64,000 nt of DNA from Flammulina velutipes (taxonomy: Eukaryota; Basidiomycota; Agaricomycetes; Agaricales; Physalacriaceae), in assembly GCA_011800155.1 (NCBI GenBank), contig JAALGH010000011.1, positions 1,860,001 through 1,924,000 on the forward strand. The letters run 5' to 3'. A model generated the notes under the pieces. It did not search any database. It saw only the letters and a program-made list of their open reading frames with translations, and was not told where the DNA came from. This document shows positions 45,773 to 57,683 of this stretch, in pieces (within the stretch, counting starts at the first letter, position 1; every line of letters starts with the position of its first letter). The translations under genes were made by a program, and so were the position numbers.

Positions 45773-48362
45773 TTAATGCGATTCTAGAAAAATGCTTGCC
45801 AACGACTCGCTCTTTTGGACACCCCGCGAAACCGCTCGTGTCTGCTTGAGAAGACTCTTCCAGTCGGTAGATTTCCTCAGTTTTGCTTTCCCATTCCTGC
45901 ACTCCGACAAACGGCGCTGGTAAAATCGTTCGCAATCCTTTGACCAGAAACCAATCTCCATGGCAGCGTGAGCAAACGTCGATGGCCTGGGCCACCACGA
46001 CATATGTGCTCTCTGCGGATCATCGTTATCTTGTTGCCCTATACAAATCGGTTGTCAGCTAGGAGCTACAAAGTAACTGCATATTCTCACCAGTTTCAAC
46101 GTAATACACGCCACAGATCAAGTCGATCTCGTCGGGTGTCAAGTCGTTGTCCCAGTAACCTATTGTTTGCGACGGTGCTTGAAAACATCTACCGTCTTTC
46201 TCGACATCGCAAGATGGGCCATATATAACGTCTTCCGGTCTCACGATTTCTCGTGCAATCCGGCCAATGATACCACCAGCTAGGATAGCTGCCCGACCTT
46301 TGGGACCACGTAGAAAATCATCGCGCAAGCTCTCGTATGCTTGGAAGTCAACGGCGTCTGGGGTGTAATTTTTGGGGCGGAAGCCAAGGCCATGCTTAAT
46401 ACTCGGTTGGGAATGCAACGATTTGGTACTGCCATGCCAGAACGTGTTGAAAGGTATTCCATGAGAGATGAGCTGAAGAGCAACATCTTCTAAACGAGGA
46501 CCCCATTGACAACGTATGATTTGAAGAACCGTAGCTGCACTGCTGACAGCCAGTTCAATATCTGTGTCGTAGCCTTTCAAGGTGTTGGCGAGCCTGAACA
46601 AGTAGAACTTAGTCCCATCGAGACTGAGACTGCGAATTCGGAAGTTCCAGAATGAAGTATTGTTGATATCTGATTCATAGTCCTGGAGATCATGACAACT
46701 CGAGGGAATTGACGATGTGGTGCTGGCAGAAAAGAGGAAACCAAAAAAGCGAGATAAACCTGTTTGTGTTGCGAGAGATATATCAGGCTCCGGATACAAT
46801 CCCGAGTCCAACCAACACCCATTTCCCAATAACTTCCTGACCATATCCCACGCGATTTCGTTGGTTGGAGAAGTGTCATTGGCTCCGTCAATGAATCCAT
46901 ACCGATCATACGCGATCTGGCTCATGGTGGTTGATAGCTCAAGAGGATAGTCGTGTTGGTCGTGTGAATGTTGTCGGGCTAGATCTGTGGCAGTAGAAAA
47001 ATTGCTGGTGATTGAGAGAGGATTATCTGGGAGCAAGGTGGTAGGAGGTCCTTCGTCTCTAACATCGCTGGAAATCTCTTCGTCGCTGAAGTCATTGTAC
47101 AAATCATCCAAATCATCAGGATCAAACTCTGTGCAGATGTCCCAACAGTTGCTCCACGAGTCGTAAATTTTCTGCTTGGTGCCATACGTGGCCCATATAT
47201 CCTCGTAAGTTCTTCGGCCGGCCATGCGACGTACTCGAATGCCATCCTCCTTCTCCCACTTCCAAATAACTGCGCCCCTCTTTCCAGGACACAGTCCGGA
47301 TTCCGCATGTTTCTCTTTCGCCTTTCGCACCTTCCTTTCCTCTGAAGTCTCGGCCTTCTCCCGTTTAGCGTTGTGAGCGTCTCGTCGCTGGAAGAAGTCG
47401 CTCCAAGTCTCTACTGGAGGCTGAGTGATTGTCGACATTGTTGTGGGGAGAACCATAGGTGGGTTGGATGTTGCTGGCTCAGAGTTTGATGTTGAGCCAG
47501 AAGCTGGCCGAGACATCTCTCGTAGATTGGCCACAGCTTTGAGTGAGGGAATCCATTGCAGTTGGGAATAACGAGCAGAGAGTGGGAGCTCCAGATTGTC
47601 AATGTCTCCCCAGGAAATGTATATAGGCATATTTCCGTGGGACACCAGGGAGATGAGGTCAAGGGGCCAGTCTTTTGCATCTATGATTCCACCAACACGC
47701 CGTAGGTGTGGATCCCCAACATCAGAGGCTTCCAGCTCTGCCAGCCATTCAGGATGAATACCGGTCAACTCCACCAGCTTCTCTCGCCATTCATACCAAT
47801 CAACCGCCTGCACCTTCACCTGCATGCACATGAATGCGAAAGACATGCAACCCATAAGAGGAAGAAAGGCATCGCGCGAACGGGCAGCCACTTCTTGCAT
47901 GGTACGTCGACTTCCCTTCTTAGTGGAGTATCCGTATCGAGTGGGCCATGCCCAAAGGCGGAAAGTTGAAGAGAGGGACGAAGGTGCAGCCAGCTCTAAC
48001 ATCTTTAGGACCACTAAACGCAGAGTGTGTTCCAGGGCCATCCATTCTTCCACGAGACCAGAACTGAGGCACCATCCATCTCGCCCAGCACGTTCCAGTG
48101 GAAATCGATTATTAGCGATGTTCAGTCTACCAAAAATAGGTCCGTGGAATGAATGATATAGAGGGACAAACAACAAGAATGGCATTGTAGGACGAATCCA
48201 ATTGAGATCCCGTAGGAAGGCTAGCTGGCCGATATGGTCCGGATTATCGTAATGTTCGACAGGGAGTTCGGAAGGGATATTGTCGCGGATGACAGAAAAC
48301 ACTTTGCCATCGGCCACCATGTGGGGACCTTCGAAGGACGTTATTGTTAGCGCTGGCCTCAA
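45773..48362 (-). CDS. Large conserved basidiomycete protein of unknown function
   Basis: The gene is a long exon of 767 codons plus a C-terminal exon, about 840 residues in all. I recognise the style of a multi-copy agaricomycete family that has no functional name. Hallmarks are the segment ISWGDIDNLELPLSARYSQL, a charged middle helix (ETSEERKVRKAKEKHAESG), KRGAVIWKWEKEDG and RRMAGRRTYEDIWATYG, and an acidic stretch DPDDLDDLYNDFSDEEISSD. An intron (GTGAGA...TATAG, about 46036-46087) splices in frame to a final exon with MSWWPRPSTFAHAAMEIGFW, DCERFYQRRLSE and the stop at 45773. The long exon opens with TTG. A possible start is a lone ATG at 48422 joined by an intron with a weak GTCCGT donor. 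I see no catalytic motif. It is transcribed divergently from the TET/JBP-like gene. Confidence 0.72.
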
Positions 48363-48422
48363 GTAGGATGACTACGATAATTAGCAACGATAAACCATGT
48401 CGAAGAGATTTGAACGGACCAT

Positions 48423-49441
48423 GACATGCAAAAGGCTGGAGAGATGAGATGGTCCCTCAACGATTTATAGAACAAATGTATTCAACCACTGTCGAGGGAT
48501 GCAGTACAAGGGTTTACTCCTCGTAGCAATCAAGTTTGAGCGTAGAGGACAATCGGGTAGTATGGGAGGACTAGGAATCTGCCACTGACAAGGGTTCACC
48601 TCTCGCAGTGGCTAATTCTAGACGACTGTAGGAAATGTAGGACGAAAGGGTAGGGTTGAGAACTAGGAATCTGCCACTGACAAGGGTTCACCTCTCGCAG
48701 TGGTTGATTCTAGATGAGTGCGTGTTACGGAGGACAGAAAACGTAATAGTGGCGGCGTGGGAAACTTTCCTGTTTGCACGAGATTGGCAACAACACGTGT
48801 TGTTGGCTTGCCTTTGCTCCCCGACCACTGCTCAGTGTGAATCACTGGGTAGAGGATTCGGGTAGTTGTACGGTTGGCCACTACTGTTGAATGTGAACGT
48901 TCTGCAGTATTACCGCCTCACGTCGAACTGTCCGATCGCGATATCTCGATCATATGCTTGGTTACAACGTGATGGTGTATCTTCGCCTCCTGTGTGGGCT
49001 GGTTGAGGAAAGAGACAGCGATGAAGAGAAATGTCTGGTCTTGCTCTGTTCTGTGAATAGTACGTTGCTTGGCACAGCCTGACAGCAAACTCTCACCTCC
49101 TGCGTAGCCTATCAGTTGGGGAAGACAAGACATAGATGATGAGAGCCCTGTTCAACGAGGTACGTGCGCCGCTATGTGGTCTGTAATTTTTAATTCACAC
49201 TTCATGACCAGATGCCAATATCGTACATTGCTGGCGAAAGGATCTCTAAGTACGCCTGGCTGTTTACCTGTTACCAATAATTATCCCCTTTTCAACTTCC
49301 ACATTACTTCGCTGCCACCACTGCACCTGATGATGTCACTGCTCAGCGATAAGACAGTGCAGAGTGTCTTATCCCAGTTCACTTGCATCATATTATGTCA
49401 GCGCTGCTTTGAGCATTTTTGCATGTTTCTGCTCTCCTGTC
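48423..49441. other. Bidirectional intergenic region with hairpin-bearing repeats
   Basis: About 1 kb separates the divergent unknown gene and TET/JBP-like gene. The proximal part carries the direct repeats described next. The rest shows no gene. Confidence 0.5.
48570..48717. repeat. Two 42-bp direct repeats, each with an internal inverted repeat
   Basis: An identical 42-base block occurs at 48570-48611 and 48662-48703, 92 bases apart, and imperfect similarity extends about 14 bases further. Each block contains CCACTG and CAGTGG arms around an 18-base loop (48582-48587 with 48606-48611 in the first), so each could form a small hairpin or a dyad binding site. A third, decayed version (gtacaagggtttactcctcg) lies near 48505. 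Position upstream of the minus-strand gene suggests a regulatory or transposase-binding role; that is inference. Confidence 0.75.
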
Positions 49442-51856
49442 ATGGCTCCCAAAAAGTCGCCTGCAACGCCTCCAGAATCTCCCATATTCACACCATTCCC
49501 TGGCGAGCGCTTTGAGCATGTCACTTTTCACGTCAAACGGGATCCAGTGGTACCTAAACTCGTTAAACTCAAGACATGGCCCGCGACTACCTATCTCTCT
49601 CGAGGGGATCGTTCAGAGAATATTCGTTTACACGACCGACATTTCTCCCGCGTACATGAAGCTTTTCAACAAGTATGCTGAAGAGCACTTGAATATTCAT
49701 GAGGGACCAGACAGCGAGATGCTTGACTCTGGTGCGTTGGTACCCCTTTAGACGATTTTCTTGACTTACCCCCTTTACTTCAGGCGAAATTCAATTCTGT
49801 GCTGGGGATGTTGTGTTTGCACGGGCTCTGAATGCTGCAGGTCCTATGGCAGATCGTCTGCAGCTTTTTCTAGTTCGAGCGTACGCATTGTGTTTAATTC
49901 CATCTGCATAACCTCACACTGTCATAGTGACCAGCAAATACCAGAAGATGTACTCAACAGTCTCCATGAACTACGCAAAGAGTGTCTTGGCCCCTTTGAC
50001 ACCCGGGATCCAGTCAACGGCATGACCAGGTTGGAGAACGATGCACGCTGGGCTTCTGTACGAGGTGGACGATGCGTCTCCATGGGACTCAATGTCCAAC
50101 GTCCCAAGAGCGTAGCGAACCCCGCAGCGTCAGGAAAGTCGAATGCGAACGACACAGTCGACTGGGGCTTGAAGATAAGAGGTGAAGTCAATACTGTGTG
50201 TTCTTTCTGTTCGCAATCGTATTCTTTGTCTAAATACCCAACTTCAGCAATTTACTGCCGTCGGAAACCAAATCCTAGAAGCCTTCGATCCTACCACCTA
50301 CGAAATACTGAAGAGGAACGCAGAGCTGAAGAATCTCCCGAGGGTTGGAGCAGATAATAATTGTGCATTCAGTGGCGTTCAGGTGAATTTGGCATCATCT
50401 GTCAGCTGGGAATCCCGTACGTATCATGTCTGACCTTTCAAAAATCAATGCTAATCAGCGTGCAGGGGAAGGCTTGAAAAAGCAAATGAAAGATTTCGGC
50501 GGGAAACATCGGGACAAGAACGATGCTGGGGGTGGCGTCACTCTTTTCTTTGTCTACGCTGACGTCCCTCGAGCTGAAGGATACGAAGGCGGAAGATTTC
50601 ACTTTCCCGAACTTGGTGGCTACGTTATCCTTGATGCGTTCCTAGTCATCGGATTCTCCGGACTGCGACATCACGGCGGGACCCCTCCCAGAGCCCCGAA
50701 GGGTGTGGAACCAGATCCGCGCCACACTCGCCTTGCTGTGGTCCTGTACCCTCCGAGAACTGTTGCCAATGGGTCTGCAGTGTATAGTCTGTTCGCTGGT
50801 GGAAGGGATGAAGTTATCCGGCATGTTCCAGAGTACGCAGACATTCAGTAAGTGCATGTACTGCTCCATCAGACTTGTATACTGATAGTTGATGAAGCGC
50901 GGAGAAGAACAAACTCCGTACCCACGTCATGACATTCGCAGAGGACGGCCCACACATCATGAGTCAAGGAAATCTCATGAATTTCATCGGACGTGGGGTC
51001 TTGCAAATGGTTACATCCCATCTGAGACAACTTCCTGATGAATGGGCAGTTGACATCGATCCCAACGAGTTCCTTCAATCCATTACCTTCCGACCAAAAG
51101 GCACTGCTCAGGCCGATGAGCGTCAAAGCCTTGAACCGTGGGCGTGGGCTCCGAGGGTTCGCAGTGAAGATTCTGCAAATATCGGTGCGTCTCTGTTTGT
51201 CTCATCTAGTGATTTTGAACTCAAGGTTTATGCCAGAGCCCGCACTTCGATCTGAACGTCAGTTGGCCCACGAGCAATGGGAAACCCACTGCACTGATGT
51301 TGCCCGCTACATTCCATATCTTGCGCAATCACTGCCAGCCCTTGAGCCTCTACCGAATGCCATAGTCCCTACTCCGAACCCCACGAGACTCCCGTCAAAA
51401 AGCAAAGGTTCGTATACTACGTCAATCAGTGAAGTCTTACTGACGACTAAACAGTAGGCCAAGGTAGTCAGCAATTGACAAAAAAAGGCTATCCCAAAGG
51501 CAATAAGCGCGTCTATGACCGGTCGAGTACGTTATGACCTTGAGCACTGTTTGACATTCGCTAATTCACTTTTAGCTGACGCTCGTATGACTTCCAAAGC
51601 AGTGGATAAGGCAACCAACGAAGGAATGCGTTACCTGGCGAAGAGGAAACGATCAACGATAGTCGAGGAGGACGATGACATGTCAGAGCACGAAGTTTCT
51701 GTTGTTCTGAACCATCGCAAGAAGCAAAAGGTGCGGTACGCGGGGGTCGACGGTGACGATAAAACTAAAGCTGGACGTAGGGTAACACGGAGTCAGTCGA
51801 ATACAATGTACGCTGGGCGGGTTACTCGTCGGAAGACGATTCGTGGGTCCCGTTGA
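49442..51856 (+). CDS. TET/JBP-type Fe(II)/2-oxoglutarate dioxygenase
   Basis: Splicing about nine exons from ATG 49442 (MAPKKSPATPPESPIFTPF) gives about 640 residues. The core begins with NCAFSGVQVNLASSVSWES. After an intron come the iron-binding HxD in FGGKHRDKNDAGGGV, the strand TLFFVYADVP, EGGRFHFPELGGYVIL, the distal His in GLRHHGGTPPRAP and the 2-oxoglutarate-binding Arg in RHTRLAVVLYPP. This order is that of TET/JBP double-stranded beta-helix dioxygenases, which oxidise 5-methylpyrimidines in DNA. The C-terminal part is basic and nuclear-looking (LAKRKRSTIVEEDDD, HRKKQKVRYAG, GRVTRRKTIRGSR). In basidiomycetes, TET/JBP genes are known to be expanded in association with KDZ transposons, and a KDZ transposase lies about 8 kb downstream. 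All active-site residues are present. Calling it another DSBH subfamily is the main alternative. Confidence 0.78.
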
Positions 51857-52003
51857 ATGAGATGTAAGCTATTTGCAACCCATTGTCTGGCCTGATGCTA
51901 CGAAACACTCAGAATCGGGACAGCGGACGAATTACTCGATGTGTACAACCAAAAAGCTGGGATATCCGTGACGCAGAATGGCCATGTCTACTTCAAAGAT
52001 AAC

Positions 52004-54059
52004 ATGGAGCTGCCTAGATCAGACGACGACACACTGGACATGAGTCACACTCTCCTTAGGTTGGCGAGTCCGTCATTAGATGAAGAGCATTCCGAGGATT
52101 ATCCGTTCGACGAAGACGAGGAGATGGAGGACACCGAATGTCTCCTCTCTACGAGTATGACAGGTAAGACTGGCATCTCTGCTCTGTATTTCTATTGAAT
52201 GCTCTCAGATATCCCATTCCTACGAGACCTTACATCCCACGCAGTGCGAAAGGCCCTCCTTCATTTCGCACAGGCTTGTCGTGCCATCGAGAACCTTCCC
52301 CATGGACACCAAAGTGGATCTTTCCTACAACGATTTGCTAGCCTCCATCAGGCGTTCAACAAGGATTCCACCAAACTGTCTACGCTGGAGGACATCTATC
52401 GAATGTGGCCACAAACGAACCTTCTTGTTCAAGATACAGATATCCAGGTTGCCACTCTAGTACTCCAACGACAACTCATCATGTGGACACGCTACTTAAT
52501 ACGCCACTGGATCCATCATCATATTGTCGACGGCACCTCCGTTTCCCCTTGGCTGAAGGTGATCATCGGAAAGATCTCGTCTTCTGTCAATGAATGGATG
52601 AGTGTTGAGAAATCTGTTATAGAGTTCACTTCCACCGATCTCCCGTTCATCGATCCCCCACGCGTATACAAATATCATCGCAATCTCCCAACTTCACGTG
52701 GTCGGAAACTTTCTCTCGAGCAAAAGCAGTCACGCATCATCAACGACACGCTGAAGGTAGTGGAGGCTTGGTTCGGGTTGCCCGAGGGAGACTTGGCTGA
52801 TGCCCAGCGTCAGTTTCTCGATATGCTCGCAGAGTCTGTGCCGGAGGCAACACTACGTGCACTCCTTCTGTTGCCCGTCATAGCAGCAGCCTACGACGAC
52901 CCTCTCAATGAACTTGCGTCAACTAGGAAGCAAGGCAAAAGGCGCATCAAACGAATGGACGATAGTGATTGGAAGGATCTCAAGAACGGATGGCAAACAC
53001 ACCCCTTTATTCACGACCTCTCAAATCCATCCAGTTTACCTTCGCGTCTACTATCCCGCCTTCAAGAGGTTTCCGACCAGTTCATTGCTGTCAATCAAGT
53101 TCCCGTAGCTCCTCGTCGCCCTTCTGCTGGTACGCAAATCAATGGGGCACCATACCAACCAGCCACTGCACTCTTGATGGACCCGGTCGTTGAGTTCTTG
53201 CGAGAGCTATTGCCGTGGATTGACGAGGCCGAGGACCGTGACCCAAGTCAGTTGTATTCGAAAGTCTCAGAGGACCCAGACAAACGGCTTCCATTCCGAG
53301 AGTGTGCACCCAGCAGGGCACATCTCTTCCAAACAGACATCTTCAAGGACCCATGTCCAACAGACATCCTACCTGTAGTTCGAAGTCTACTCATCCACCG
53401 AGGTATTACCTTCAACACGAAGAAGGTACATACCCATCCAGGTCTCTTCCGAACCCGGCAGGACTGGTTTGACTTTCGGGGAGAAGGAGGCGCAGATGAT
53501 GAAGCCTTGTACTGCAATAAGGGCGCTTACGGTCAGCCAAACGCTCGATCAACCGAGAACTTCGACATCTTTTGGCGTGCCGCAGTACCGATCTCCTATT
53601 TCTTGACGACTGAAGGATTTCCTCCGACATTCGAGGATACGATACGTTTCCTCCGAGATGAGAAGCGTAATGGCTTTTCTCTCCCTGCGCTAGGGCCCCT
53701 TGGCACGTTCCTTCTCGCCGAAGACCTGGTTTATTCCAAACTAGTGGAAATGCCTCGTGCTGAGAACTTTGCAGCCAATGTAGCAGATCTCAGCATGGGT
53801 GCCGCAGATGCGCTAGTCAAACTCAAGATCACCAAGGAGAAGGACACGAAGCAAAATATCGCTGTGGCGTTTCTTCATTTGTATCAGTGAGTTGCCGTGC
53901 TTCTTGCTTGATCGCAACTGATAGATGTGAACATATAGATATCTCGATTCAGTGTTCACTCAGGCTGAGAAAGATGTGATGATGTTCGACATTTTCATGG
54001 TGGAACATGCACTGTGCAAGATGAAACGATGCCAGCATTGGCACTCGTATTTCGATTAA
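52004..54059 (+). CDS. Unrecognised protein between TET/JBP-like and HECT-like genes
   Basis: I do not recognise this family. I start at ATG 52004 (MELPRSDDDTLDMSHTLL); the same frame is open upstream to about 51913, so an earlier exon is possible. A very acidic head (DYPFDEDEEMEDTECLL) is followed, after an intron ending 52208, by a long exon to 53888 and a short last exon (YLDSVFTQAEKDVMMFDIF, ending KRCQHWHSYFD). The long exon is mostly helical. Distinctive stretches are IMWTRYLIRHWIHHHIVDG, TRKQGKRRIKRMDDSDWKDL, GAPYQPATALLMDP, TDILPVVRSLLIHRGITF and NARSTENFDIFWRAAVP. Total length is about 660 residues. There is no signal peptide or membrane segment. It is colinear with the TET/JBP-like gene, only about 150 bases downstream, and may be part of the same mobile unit. 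Confidence 0.72.
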
Positions 54060-54420
54060 CGCTGTACTACAAGTATCCGGATATTACAAAAAACTATCGA
54101 GTTCGATTTAATTCCCGTGATTTCCCGTCCAACGAAGATCACATGTGACCGCCGGTGGTACGACCTGGTTACTCCCGCTCTGCCTTGATGCGTAGCCAGA
54201 CGTCAGAATGAGGATTATGCTACATTTCTCTGTCCGTCGACTTGACTAAAGGCCCGACTATTGGTCGGAAGGTGCGGGAGGCGCCACAACCGTGTATACT
54301 GGTGCAACATCCTACATGCAGAGATGCCAACGATAGTTCCCTCCGTTCCCCGATGACATCGACTGGGCTCAACTCTTCAAGGTATAAAGATGTCGTCTGG
54401 CAAGTATTGCCCACCAAGTC
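54060..54420. promoter_or_regulatory. Promoter region of the HECT-like gene with TATA box
   Basis: This 360-base gap has no gene. TATAAA at 54383-54388 lies 33 bases before the next ATG, a good TATA-box position if the leader is very short. Confidence 0.5.
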
Positions 54421-57400
54421 ATGTCTGATCAGCACTGCTCTGTGGTGCTTTGCCGATGCCAGGGGCCTGTCGGGGTGAGCAGATTCCAATGGTATTTTGT
54501 GGATTTTCTTAACGAGTTTTCTGCAGGTTCGTCAAGGCATTTGCGCCTGTACCCACCCGGAATCGCAGCATATTGGAGTCGGACTTCTCAATCGCTGGTG
54601 CCAGGACGGCCAAGAGTACCAAAATGTACGTAGGACTTCTTCGCTGTCATCTTTGAAACTCATAATCTTTGCAGAACCTGACGCCAGGCGACGCCACAGC
54701 AGTTTGTGCAAGGTGCCTGGCACCTTACTTTGCGCACCTCTATGCTGCGCCCAGCTCTGCAGCAGCCCCAGAGCCGTTTCCCATTCCACCGCAGCACACT
54801 ATGACACCTGCCAGTGTAGTGCCTCCCAACCAACTGGGATCTCAAAACTACGCCATTGCCAGGTATACTGCTGTCCCGCCAAACCCTAATGCACGTCGCG
54901 ACGGTGGGCAGAACCGCTGGCGGGCCTCCACCTCGAATACGCACCAGCCTGTGCAGCCAGTCCACACGCTCTCGACTCAGCCTGTGCAACCAGTCCCGAT
55001 GCTCCCGATGCTGAGCCCCAGCCAGATTCCTTCTGTTGGACAGTATCCGGACACCACTGTTCAAGCGGGTTCCAGGCGGGTGCTGGCCCGGATGGCTCGA
55101 ACCGATAAAACTTTCCAGATTATCATTTCCCCAACCAATCTTCTCGATTACCACCGCAAAGGTCTTCATGCGCCTGCCGTGGACAAAATTCCCATGTTCG
55201 TGGACCGTGCTAAACGACTCGGACTTTCTTTCCAGGTCATCGTCAGAGTCAATTTAACCGATTCGGTCTACAACACATTGAATGACCATATCCACACCTA
55301 TATGCAACAGCAAGGATTGGCGTTGACCCCCATCTCTTCGGAAACGCAAACACTCCTCGAATCTCGGCTCTGGACAGTGGCTCTTCCCAACCGTACTGCT
55401 CAAAACCACCGCTGGACCGCAAAGCTGGGCGAATGGATTCCTATCAAGAAGCTCAAAGTCAAAGAACTTCTGATCGGCGTGGCGAAGTATGCCCCACATG
55501 TCGCTCTGGATTCCTCTCTCAGTGTCAACGGAGAGAACGAGTTAATCTATCCGATTATAGTCGGTGAGTCTGGTCCTTGAGCAAAAGAGAAATTCTGACG
55601 TGTTTGTCAGTTCCCCGAGTTGGCATCATAGTAGGCCCGTTTGCTGGAGGCGGCCACCACTTTTGCCTCACGATGCGCCTCTGGAGTGGCATGGACGATG
55701 TCAACCTTGCCAACACTGGGAGCACGGTTTATTGCATCGGTGACTGTGTCGCTGAGGTGTGTGATACTATCCATTTTATTCGACTGCCCCACTTATTCTG
55801 ATCATTAGGATACGGTGCCAGCTTCGTCTTCCGAGGAAGTAGGTCTACCTATCCTCCAGACTTCGACCCCAAGACGTAGACCCCGGCCTGTCATGCATCT
55901 ACAGATACCCGATCCCGATGATATGTTTCCCCCTACCGAGCCCGGGACTCCGATTACTCCTTCATCCCCTTCTTCTCATCGTCGTCTTCCAGCTGTTGAG
56001 GGTGAACCTTCAGCAGGTGAGGGACTGGCACATGACGAGGCAGAGGCTGTGAACGCACTGCTGCTCCTGGACGACGAGCCTGATGACGAGGATGCGGATG
56101 ACGATGGAAGCCTCCCAACCGTGGTGCACCGAGCTCTCCTTGATCATTGGGAATCTTGGGTGTTGGCGGTTCATGGACGAGACCGCGTGAGACCAGCAGG
56201 GTCCCTGAGGGTGACTGCAAGAACATCGAGAGACGCTGCAGACGCTCTCTGGCAAACTTGTCATTCATTGGCACATGACTTGGAGGTTACGTATATGTTT
56301 CCTTATGCTCGGGTTGGACCTTTGAATATGACGGTGGACAATCTATCCTCCCCAGACTCATGGTTCAGAGTTGGTGAAGGCTACTCTGCTGAAGATGGAC
56401 ACCGTCTCTCTTATGGAAATGGTGTTCGTGCGGCGGTCATCGGCGAGGCTCTCAAACTCATGACAGCCAATACCAGGTATTGGATGAGCTTGGCCCCCGA
56501 CTTGTACACGCCCTGTCATCTGCAAGTCACGCCTTCTACCGCCGACCTTGCATACTATCACACGTGTGGGCTCTTGATTCAGCTGATTATTCGCTGGGAA
56601 GGAAACATTCTACCAATCTCCCCTTTCATCGTACTGTATCTCATGAAAGGTTCTCTCAGAGACGCCATCAATTACGAAGTTCTGGAATCACTTGACGAAG
56701 AACTTCTCAAACGCTTCGTCGATGCATGGCCTTCAAGGCTTGAACCGTTGGATGGCCCATTGATCTCTGGCTCTTTGCCTGCTATCACAGCAGCCTCTTG
56801 GCTCAACGTAGCCTCCGTACGTTCTTTCATTAATCTGCGAGAACCATTCTGACTCTTGATTTAGACTGAGGAGTTTCGGGGATATAGCACAGAACAGATA
56901 TCCGAAGTTGGTGAACACGTTCGCAATGCGCTCTTCTTGGGGGGCCTACCCAACAATGCATACAAGCAATGTGTTGGGTCTATCAAAGATGGGTTTGACT
57001 TGAAAATAGACGGGAAGATCTTGTCGATGGTAAGTCAATGTCTAATTTAGAAGTGTGGTTGATAATAACTGAACAAACTTATAGACATTGGACTGTGAAG
57101 TGGACCCGCAGAACATTGCACGGGTCTTCAGCTCAACCCGAGTTCTACGAGGCATGGTCCAGGGTCGACGCTTGTTGACCTTAGAAAGGTTCAGAGACAT
57201 TTGGGACCACGTTTCGAGACACAATGCAGATGTAGAGCCAGACGAGTGGGCAACTGAGGAGCGGTTCTTGAGAAGCTTGCGCCGTTGGCTGAGACAAGAC
57301 CAAAGTCGATTGCCTCGTACTTTAGCTTCAATAACTGGAAGTCCCTATCTTGACCCATTTTCTCAGATCACTGTAAGCTGAATTTTCTATTAATTCATTA

Positions 57401-57647
57401 TTCATTCACTCATTTGTATTTCAAGTTCAAATTCATGCGTCCAGAACGGAACCCCGCCTACCTTGACCCACCCGCTGATCTAGGCGGTATCCATATTCAT
57501 GCATGCAATAAGTTGATCGACATTATTGTGGATACACCAGGATGGAATGCCATTATGAACTCTCATTGGCGGGTAATCGACGAGAATTACTTTCCGGCTT
57601 TTGAGGCCAACTTCAATCAGGAGGTCGCGGGATTCCAGGGTGGCTGA
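54421..57647 (+). CDS. Zinc-ribbon protein with possible HECT-like C terminus
   Basis: Splicing about nine exons from ATG 54421 gives about 915 residues. The first three exons encode a Cys/His cluster (MSDQHCSVVLCRCQGPVG, CACTHPESQHIG, WCQDG, VCARCLAPYFAHL) that probably binds zinc. A Pro/Gln-rich linker follows, then a folded region (PTNLLDYHRKGLHAPAVDK, GPFAGGGHHFCLTMRLW), an acidic loop (LLLLDDEPDDEDADDDG) and a long helical region. The C terminus reads LASITGSPYLDPFSQITFKF, then GGIHIHACNKLIDI. This resembles in order the HECT E3 ligase end: FvTGs..lP, a beta strand, then HTCfN.L.LP with the catalytic Cys. The match is distant. If correct, it would be a ubiquitin ligase encoded next to a DNA-demethylation-type enzyme. 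Otherwise the function is unknown. It converges on the integrase gene with about 35 bases between stops. Confidence 0.72.
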
Positions 57648-57683
57648 TATGTAATCTGTATTCTTGTTCTTGCGTACAGCTCT

